DNA of 64,000 nt from Noviluteimonas sp052115395 (GTDB taxonomy: Bacteria > Pseudomonadota > Gammaproteobacteria > Xanthomonadales > Xanthomonadaceae): assembly GCA_052115395.1 (NCBI GenBank), contig JBFRGO010000001.1. The stretch is one strand, 5' to 3'. Both the position numbers and the translations under genes were made by a program. A model generated the notes under the pieces. The model was not told the DNA's origin. It saw nothing but the letters and a program-made list of their open reading frames with translations, and searched no databases. Every line of letters starts with the position of its first letter. Position 1 is the first letter of the stretch. Below are positions 58,193-64,000 of this stretch, piece by piece.

Positions 58193-60436
58193 ATGAACGA
58201 CACCGTCCGCCCCGTCTTCCACGGCTTCGAACAGATCCCCCTCCGCGAATACGCCGAACGCGCGTATCTCGACTACTCCATGTATGTCGTGCTGGACCGC
58301 GCCCTGCCCTTCCTGGGCGACGGGCTCAAGCCGGTGCAGCGCCGCATCATCTATGCGATGAGCGAGCTCGGGCTCAACGCCGGGGCCAAGCCGAAGAAAT
58401 CGGCGCGCACCGTCGGCGACGTGATCGGCAAATACCATCCGCACGGCGACTCGGCCTGTTACGAGGCGCTGGTGTTGATGGCGCAGCCCTTCTCGTATCG
58501 CTATCCGCTGATCGAAGGCCAGGGCAACTTCGGCTCGAGCGACGACCCCAAGTCCTTCGCCGCGATGCGTTACACCGAATCCAAGCTCACGCCCATCGCC
58601 GAAGTGCTGCTGGGCGAACTGGGCCAGGGCACGGTCGACTGGGTGCCGAACTTCGACGGCACGCTCGACGAACCCTCGTGGATGCCCGCGCGCCTGCCGC
58701 ACCTGCTGCTCAACGGCACCACGGGCATCGCGGTGGGCATGGCCACCGACGTCCCGCCGCACAACCTCAACGAAGTCGTCGCCGCGTGCATCCGCCTGCT
58801 CGAGGATCCCGACGCGAGCGTGCGCGACCTGTGCGAACACATCCGCGGCCCCGACTACCCGACGACGGCGGAAATCATCACGCCGGCCAGCGACCTGCTG
58901 GCGATGTACGAAACGGGCCTGGGCAGCGTGCGCGCACGCGGCACCTTCGTGAAGGAAGCGGCGAACATCGTCATCACCGCCCTGCCCTACCAGGTGTCCT
59001 CGTCGAAGGTGATCGAACAGATCGCCGCGCAGATGCGCGCGAAGAAGTTGCCGTGGCTGGAAGACATCCGCGACGAATCCGACCACGAGAATCCGGTGCG
59101 CGTCGTGCTGGTGCCGCGCAGCAACCGCGTGGACGCCGAGCAGTTGATGGGCCATCTGTTCGCCACGACGGACATCGAGCGTTCGTATCGCGTCAACCTC
59201 AACGTCATCGGCGAAGACGGCCGCCCGCAGGTCAAGAACCTCAAGCAGCTGCTGTCCGAATGGCTGGTGTTCCGCACCAACACCGTCGTGCGGCGCCTGC
59301 AGCATCGCAAGGAACGGGTCGAGCGCCGCCTGCACCTGTTGGAAGGTTTGCTGGTCGCGTTCCTCAACCTCGATGAAGTGATCCGCATCATCCGCACCGA
59401 GGACGAGCCGCGCGATGTGTTGATCGCGCGCTTCGCGCTCAGCGAAGACCAGGCCGACTACATCCTGGACACGCGCCTGAAGCAGCTGGCGCGCCTGGAG
59501 GAAATGAAGATCCGCGGCGAGCAGGATGAGCTCGCCAAGGAACTGGAGAAGATCCTCAATACGCTGGAAAGCAAGGCCAAGCTGAAGAAGCTGGTGAAGG
59601 ACGAGTTGCTCGCCGATGCGAAGAAGTTCGGCGACGCGCGGCGTTCGCCGCTGGTCGCGCGCGATGCCGCGCAGGCGCTGGACGAAACCGAATTGGTGCC
59701 GAGCGAGCCGATGACGGTCGTGCTCAGCGAGAAAGGCTGGATCCGCGCGGCCAAGGGCCACGATGTCGATGCGGCCGGCTTGTCGTATCGCGAAGGCGAT
59801 GGCTTGCTCGCCGCCGTGCGGGGGCGCAGTACGCAACAGGTGGCGTTCCTGGATTCGACGGGGCGCAGTTATTCCACCCTCGCCCATTCGCTGCCCAGTG
59901 CGCGCGGCAATGGCGAGCCTTTGAGCGGCCGCTTCCAGCTCGCATCGGGTGCGTCGTTCCAGGCGATTGCCAGCGGCGATGATGAAGCGCGTTTCGTGCT
60001 CGCCTCCTCGCATGGCTACGGGTTCGTCACGAAGTTCGTCAACCTCACCGGGCGCCAGAAGGCCGGCAAGGCGATGTTGTCGCTGACGCCGGGCGCGAAG
60101 GTCGTGCAGCCGGCGCAGGTCGGTTCGGTCGAGAGCGATCGCGTGGTCGCGGTGACGAGCGCGGGACATCTGCTCGCGTTCCCCGTGCGCGATCTGCCGG
60201 AACTGGACAAGGGCAAGGGCAACAAGCTGATCGAGATTCCGAAGGCGAAGCTCGGCACCGAACGCGTCGTCGCGGTGGCCGTCGTGCCGCCGGGTGGGAA
60301 GCTGTCGGTGAAGTCGGGGTCGCGTTCGATGACGCTGTCGTTCAAGGAACTCGACGAGTACGTCGGGGCGCGTGCGTCGCGTGGCGGGCTGTTGCCGCGC
60401 GGTTGGCAGAAGGTCGACGGACTGGCGGTCGAATGA
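58193..60436 (+). CDS. parC: DNA topoisomerase IV subunit A
   Basis: A 747-aa type IIA topoisomerase subunit that with ParE decatenates chromosomes. Visible are the breakage-reunion domain with DGLKPVQRRIIYAM, the quinolone-region PHGDSACYEALV, the catalytic Tyr in AAMRYTESKL, and the C-terminal beta-pinwheel. The Ser of GDSA is the usual fluoroquinolone-sensitive residue. It overlaps the tpm gene by ATGA. Confidence 0.97.
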   Translation: MNDTVRPVFHGFEQIPLREYAERAYLDYSMYVVLDRALPFLGDGLKPVQRRIIYAMSELGLNAGAKPKKSARTVGDVIGKYHPHGDSACYEALVLMAQPFSYRYPLIEGQGNFGSSDDPKSFAAMRYTESKLTPIAEVLLGELGQGTVDWVPNFDGTLDEPSWMPARLPHLLLNGTTGIAVGMATDVPPHNLNEVVAACIRLLEDPDASVRDLCEHIRGPDYPTTAEIITPASDLLAMYETGLGSVRARGTFVKEAANIVITALPYQVSSSKVIEQIAAQMRAKKLPWLEDIRDESDHENPVRVVLVPRSNRVDAEQLMGHLFATTDIERSYRVNLNVIGEDGRPQVKNLKQLLSEWLVFRTNTVVRRLQHRKERVERRLHLLEGLLVAFLNLDEVIRIIRTEDEPRDVLIARFALSEDQADYILDTRLKQLARLEEMKIRGEQDELAKELEKILNTLESKAKLKKLVKDELLADAKKFGDARRSPLVARDAAQALDETELVPSEPMTVVLSEKGWIRAAKGHDVDAAGLSYREGDGLLAAVRGRSTQQVAFLDSTGRSYSTLAHSLPSARGNGEPLSGRFQLASGASFQAIASGDDEARFVLASSHGYGFVTKFVNLTGRQKAGKAMLSLTPGAKVVQPAQVGSVESDRVVAVTSAGHLLAFPVRDLPELDKGKGNKLIEIPKAKLGTERVVAVAVVPPGGKLSVKSGSRSMTLSFKELDEYVGARASRGGLLPRGWQKVDGLAVE

Positions 60437-61107
60437 GCGAAGAGTTGCTTCGCGATCGCGAGAATTGGTTGTCGCGTTGGCGCGAGGGCCGGATCGGTTT
60501 CCACCAGGAAACGCCGTCGCCCTTGCTGGTCGAATGCTGGGATCGCATCGGTGCGCCGCAGGGCGCGACGGTCTTCGTGCCGCTCGCGGGGAAATCGGTC
60601 GACATGCCGTGGTTGGTCGAACACGGGCATGCGGTGTTCGGCGTGGAGCTTGCGGCGCTCGCGGTGGAACAGTTTTTCGCAGAACAGCGGCTGCAGGCGG
60701 ATGTCGAGCAGACGCCGGAGGGTGCGCTGTGGCGTTCGGGTCCGATCGCGCTGTTGAACGGCGACGTGTTCGCGCTCGATGCGCAGGACCTGGCCGATTG
60801 CACGGCGTTTTTCGATCGCGCCGCGATCATCGCGCTACCGGAGGGCTTGCGTCGGCGTTACGCGCGCGAGGTCTACGCGAAGTTGCCGCGCGGTTGCGTG
60901 GGCTTGATGGTCACGCTCGAATTCCCGCAACACCAGAAACCGGGCCCGCCCTTCTCCGTCCCCGAGGCGGAAGTGCGTGCGTTGTTCGAGCCCGAGTGGG
61001 AGGTGGAACTGCTCGTGCGGCGCGACATCCTGGCCTACCAGGATTCCTTCCGGAACGAAGGCGTGACCGCGCTGCACGCGGTGGCGTATCGAATGCAACG
61101 GCGCTGA
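60433..61107 (+). CDS. tpm: Thiopurine S-methyltransferase
   Basis: A 224-aa SAM-dependent methyltransferase of the TPMT family: WLSRWREGRIGFHQ, then VFVPLAGKSVDMPWLVEHGHAVFGVELA (SAM site) and FFDRAAIIALPEGLRRRYA. Bacterial members methylate selenium and tellurium oxyanions as well as thiopurines. ATG 60433 overlaps the parC stop, so its expression is coupled to parC. Confidence 0.93.
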   Translation: MSEELLRDRENWLSRWREGRIGFHQETPSPLLVECWDRIGAPQGATVFVPLAGKSVDMPWLVEHGHAVFGVELAALAVEQFFAEQRLQADVEQTPEGALWRSGPIALLNGDVFALDAQDLADCTAFFDRAAIIALPEGLRRRYAREVYAKLPRGCVGLMVTLEFPQHQKPGPPFSVPEAEVRALFEPEWEVELLVRRDILAYQDSFRNEGVTALHAVAYRMQRR

Positions 61108-61132
61108 GGCGCGCCGCACCAAAGGGGCCTGC

Positions 61133-63481
61133 ATGCGGCGCTGGATCATCCGGATCGCACTGGGGTTGCTCGGGCTGTTGCTGATCGCACTGATCGCCGC
61201 ATGGTTGGCGATGCGCGCGAGCCTGCCGCCCCTGGACGGAACGCAATCGCTGCTCGGGCTTTCGGCGCCGGTGACGATCCAGCGCGATGCGCTCGGCGTG
61301 GTCACCATCGATGCGAGCAACGAAACCGACGCGCTGCGCGCACTCGGTTACGTGCACGCGCAGGAACGCTTCTTCGAGATGGACCTGATGCGGCGCTCGG
61401 CGGCGGGCGAGTTGTCCGGCCTGTTCGGCGACATCGCGCTGGGAGTCGACAAGGCCGCACGCGTGCATCGGATGCGGGCGCGCGTGCAGGAGCGACTGGA
61501 CGAGATCGCGGGCGATCGGCGCGCGCAACTCGATGCGTATGCGCAGGGCGTGAATGCCGGCCTGAACGCCTTGTCCGCACGCCCGTGGGCCTACCTGGTC
61601 CTGCGACAACATCCGCAACCGTGGCGCGCGGAAGACACGCCGCTGGTCGGCTACGCGATGTACTTCGACCTCCAGGACGCAGCCAACAAGCGCGAGCTCG
61701 CGTTGTGGAAATTGCAGCCTCACGTTCCGCCGGCGCTGTATGCGCTGCTCACGCACGATGGGTCGAGTTGGGATGCGCCGATCACCGGCGCGCCCACCGG
61801 CGACGCGGTGTTGCCCGGCCCGGACGCGTTGAACCTGCGCGACCTGCCCGTTCCGATGCTCGCATCGGTGCACGCCTTGCCCGATCCGCCCGCGATCGGC
61901 AGCAACAACTTCGCCGTCAGCGGCGACGCCACGCGCGACGGCCGCGCGATCCTCGCCAACGACATGCACCTGGCGCTGCGCGCGCCGAACATCTGGTTCC
62001 GCGCGCGTTTGCGTTATCCCGATGCGCGCGCCGAAGGCGGTCGCGTCGATCTCAACGGCGTCACCCTGCCCGGCATGCCCGCGATCGTCGTCGGCAGCAA
62101 CGGGCATGTCGCATGGGGTTTCACCAACGGCTACATCGACAACGCCGACTGGGGACGCCTGGTGAAGTGCGGCGATGCGCGCTATCGCATCGGTGACGCG
62201 TGCGTGCCCTTGGCGGTGCATCGCGAGCGCATCGACGTGGCGGGCGGCGCGCCGGTCGACATCGCCGTCGAAGAATCGCCGTGGGGGCCGGTGCTTGCGG
62301 AGGCCGAGAATGGCGATGCACTGGCGCTGCGCTGGTCGGCGCACTTGGCCGGGTCCTTGCGCTTGGGGTTCATGGACATGGCGTATGCGCGCGATGTCGA
62401 CGATGCCCTGCTGCGTGCGAATCGCGCCGCGATTCCGGCGCAGAACCTGCTGGTCGCGGGCAAGAAGGACATCGCGTGGCGCGTGATCGGCCCATTGCCG
62501 CAACGCGTGGCCGGTTGCGATGCACCGATGCCCGATGCAGGAACATGCGCGCCCTGGGGCGTGCGGCTGGACGCCTCGCCCGTGGTGGCGCGGCCGATTT
62601 CCGCGCGCCTGTGGAGCGCGAACGCGCGCGTCATCCAGGATCGTCCGGGCGCGGCGCGCCTGTACGACGGCAACTTCTGGCTCGGCGTGCGCGCGAACCG
62701 GATCAAGCACGATCTGTTCGAGCGCCCGCAGTTCGACGAACGCGCGTTGCTCGCGATCCAGCTCGACGATCGCGCGGTGTTCCTGCAGCGTTGGTGGGAA
62801 CTCCTGCAATCGCAGGCGAAGGCCGACGGCACGCCCGCGCTGCATGCGCTGGCGGAAGCGTCGCGCCACTGGGAAGGCCGCGCCGAGCCCTCGTCGGTGA
62901 GCTTCCGCATCGCGAAGGCATGGCGGCGCGCGGTGCACGATCGCCTGGCCGACGGGCTGACCGCGCCGGCGCAGGCCGAACTCGGGCAGGACTTCACGAT
63001 GCCGCAGATGCCGCAATTCGAAGGCGTTGCGTGGCCGCTCGTCTCGCAGCGGCCGATGCATCTGTTGCCACGGCGCTACGCGACGTGGACGGCGTTGTTC
63101 GAAGATGCGGCGAAGGAAGTGCGCGCGGACCTGGAACACGAAGGCCCGCTTGCCGAGCGCACCTGGGGCGAGGCGAACACCGCGCGCATCTGTCATCCGT
63201 TGGCGCGTGCCTTGTTCTTCGCGCGCCGAGTGTTGTGCATGCCGGCGCAGGCGCTGGATGGCGATGCAACGACGCCCCGGGCGCAATCGCCCGACAACGG
63301 CGCCTCCGAACGCATGGTGGTCTCGCCGGGCCACGAAGCCGAGGGGATCTTCCACATGCCCGGTGGACAGAGCGGCAGTCCGCTGTCGCCGTATTGGGGC
63401 GCGGGACACGAAGACTGGGTACAGGGGCGACCGACGCCGTTTCTCCCGGGCCCGACGGAACACACGCTGACGCTGAAATAG
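61133..63481 (+). CDS. Penicillin acylase-family N-terminal nucleophile hydrolase
   Basis: A 782-aa protein. A membrane anchor or signal (IIRIALGLLGLLLIALIAAWLAM) precedes the alpha part. The autocatalytic site is GSNNFAVSG with Ser257 as the new N-terminal nucleophile, followed by LANDMHL. The C-terminus shows the family closing motif FHMPGGQSGSPLSPYWGAGHEDW. Members cleave acyl amides, including beta-lactams and acyl-homoserine lactones; the natural substrate is unknown. 25 nt after tpm. Confidence 0.93.
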   Translation: MRRWIIRIALGLLGLLLIALIAAWLAMRASLPPLDGTQSLLGLSAPVTIQRDALGVVTIDASNETDALRALGYVHAQERFFEMDLMRRSAAGELSGLFGDIALGVDKAARVHRMRARVQERLDEIAGDRRAQLDAYAQGVNAGLNALSARPWAYLVLRQHPQPWRAEDTPLVGYAMYFDLQDAANKRELALWKLQPHVPPALYALLTHDGSSWDAPITGAPTGDAVLPGPDALNLRDLPVPMLASVHALPDPPAIGSNNFAVSGDATRDGRAILANDMHLALRAPNIWFRARLRYPDARAEGGRVDLNGVTLPGMPAIVVGSNGHVAWGFTNGYIDNADWGRLVKCGDARYRIGDACVPLAVHRERIDVAGGAPVDIAVEESPWGPVLAEAENGDALALRWSAHLAGSLRLGFMDMAYARDVDDALLRANRAAIPAQNLLVAGKKDIAWRVIGPLPQRVAGCDAPMPDAGTCAPWGVRLDASPVVARPISARLWSANARVIQDRPGAARLYDGNFWLGVRANRIKHDLFERPQFDERALLAIQLDDRAVFLQRWWELLQSQAKADGTPALHALAEASRHWEGRAEPSSVSFRIAKAWRRAVHDRLADGLTAPAQAELGQDFTMPQMPQFEGVAWPLVSQRPMHLLPRRYATWTALFEDAAKEVRADLEHEGPLAERTWGEANTARICHPLARALFFARRVLCMPAQALDGDATTPRAQSPDNGASERMVVSPGHEAEGIFHMPGGQSGSPLSPYWGAGHEDWVQGRPTPFLPGPTEHTLTLK

Positions 63482-63579
63482 CGACGTTTCGTCTGCACCA
63501 ACCGGCCGAATCCGAGAAGGGTCGGGGGCAACGCGCCACTACGATTCGGCGGCGTTTCCCTCCCCCCAAGGATTCGAGC

Positions 63580-64000
63580 ATGACCAAATTGAAACTGATC
63601 GCGCTGGCGCTCGCCATCGCGCCGACCACTGCGTTCGCGAGCGACGGCGGCGGCTTTGCGTTCACCGCCGGCTACGGCAACCTCGATGGCGGCGGCAATC
63701 CGCTCGCGGGCCAGGCGATCTCCATGCCGGGCCCGCTGGCGACGATCGACCACGAAGACGGCGACGATGTGTGGAGCCTGTCGGCCTCGTGGTTCATCAA
63801 CGCGCACTGGGCCATCGAAGTGTGGACCGCGCCGGACGCCGGGCAGTCGTTGCACATCGACACCGAATTCGGCCCGGATATCTACCTGGCCTCGTACGAC
63901 TCCTCGCCGGTCACGCTGATGGCGCAGTACCACTTCGGTGGCATGGGGCGCATCACGCCGTTCGTGGGCGCCGGCTGGCATTGGACCAACGTCGGCAGCG
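63580..64000 (+). CDS. OmpW-family outer-membrane protein (partial, runs off the window)
   Basis: The first 140 residues are visible: signal peptide (MTKLKLIALALAIAPTTAFA) and the OmpW pattern (FAFTAGYGNLDGG, WSLSASWFINAHWAIEVWTAP, LMAQYHFGGMGRITPFVGAG). OmpW forms an 8-strand barrel carrying small hydrophobic compounds across the outer membrane. A CCAAGGA site precedes ATG 63580. The C-terminus lies outside. Confidence 0.92.
   Translation, partial: MTKLKLIALALAIAPTTAFASDGGGFAFTAGYGNLDGGGNPLAGQAISMPGPLATIDHEDGDDVWSLSASWFINAHWAIEVWTAPDAGQSLHIDTEFGPDIYLASYDSSPVTLMAQYHFGGMGRITPFVGAGWHWTNVGS

Overview
The window is GC-rich DNA with the gene content and codon use of a gammaproteobacterium of the Xanthomonadaceae (Lysobacteraceae), most like Lysobacter or a close relative. 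Supporting signs are a small XAC0095-like protein, TonB-dependent uptake, many outer-membrane barrels, a YadA-type adhesin and short intergenic spaces with frequent 4-nt ATGA/GTGA gene overlaps. The genus is an inference; no rRNA is present.

Layout. 0-10 kb: cell-wall dipeptide epimerase with a MurR/RpiR-type regulator; arylsulfatase coupled to an outer-membrane barrel; zinc alcohol dehydrogenase; a QueC-like PP-loop protein; ArsR/SRPBCC pair with twin operators; PEP mutase/isocitrate-lyase-family enzyme; DNA alkylation repair (Ada-AlkA fusion plus Ogt). 10.5-17.6 kb: a coherent envelope locus (DUF4331 protein, TonB-dependent receptor, TPR protein, HupE/UreJ-like permease) followed by an ECF sigma/anti-sigma pair; this is the best candidate for a poorly described uptake system. 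17.6-22.9 kb: acetyltransferase, cytochrome P460-like protein, DUF72, sensor kinase, FMN reductase, carbonic anhydrase and an outer-membrane transporter-like protein.

23-29.5 kb is an accessory region: a 5'-truncated RHS gene followed by a tightly overlapping run of small, mostly exported, membrane or Sel1-like proteins, including a 32-codon gene. 29.6-44.8 kb returns to core-like genes: MalT-type LuxR regulator, NTF2-like protein, trimeric autotransporter, TPR-sulfotransferase, M4 metallopeptidase, EamA permease, ArnT-like glycosyltransferase, two PAP2-family proteins with a changed second motif, PepSY protein and a second QueC-like paralogue.

46-51 kb carries a complete stressosome-type module (RsbR, RsbS, RsbT, and an RsbX-like phosphatase fused to an RsbW/RsbT-like ATPase domain) joined by overlapping genes to a histidine kinase and a REC-kinase-REC hybrid. 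No sigma factor of the SigB type or PP2C RsbU follows, so output probably goes to the kinases.

51.3-55.6 kb is a small island at tRNA-Leu(CAG). Three direct copies of the tRNA 3' region share a 23-bp core: a 3' fragment, a full-length decayed tRNA, and the intact tRNA. Between them lie unknown genes, an orphan RHS tip with an Ntox50-like toxin and its probable immunity gene, a 5'-truncated gene and a DUF488 gene. No integrase is visible. 55.6-64 kb: QseBC/PmrAB-like two-component system, parC, thiopurine methyltransferase, penicillin acylase-family hydrolase and the start of an OmpW-like gene.
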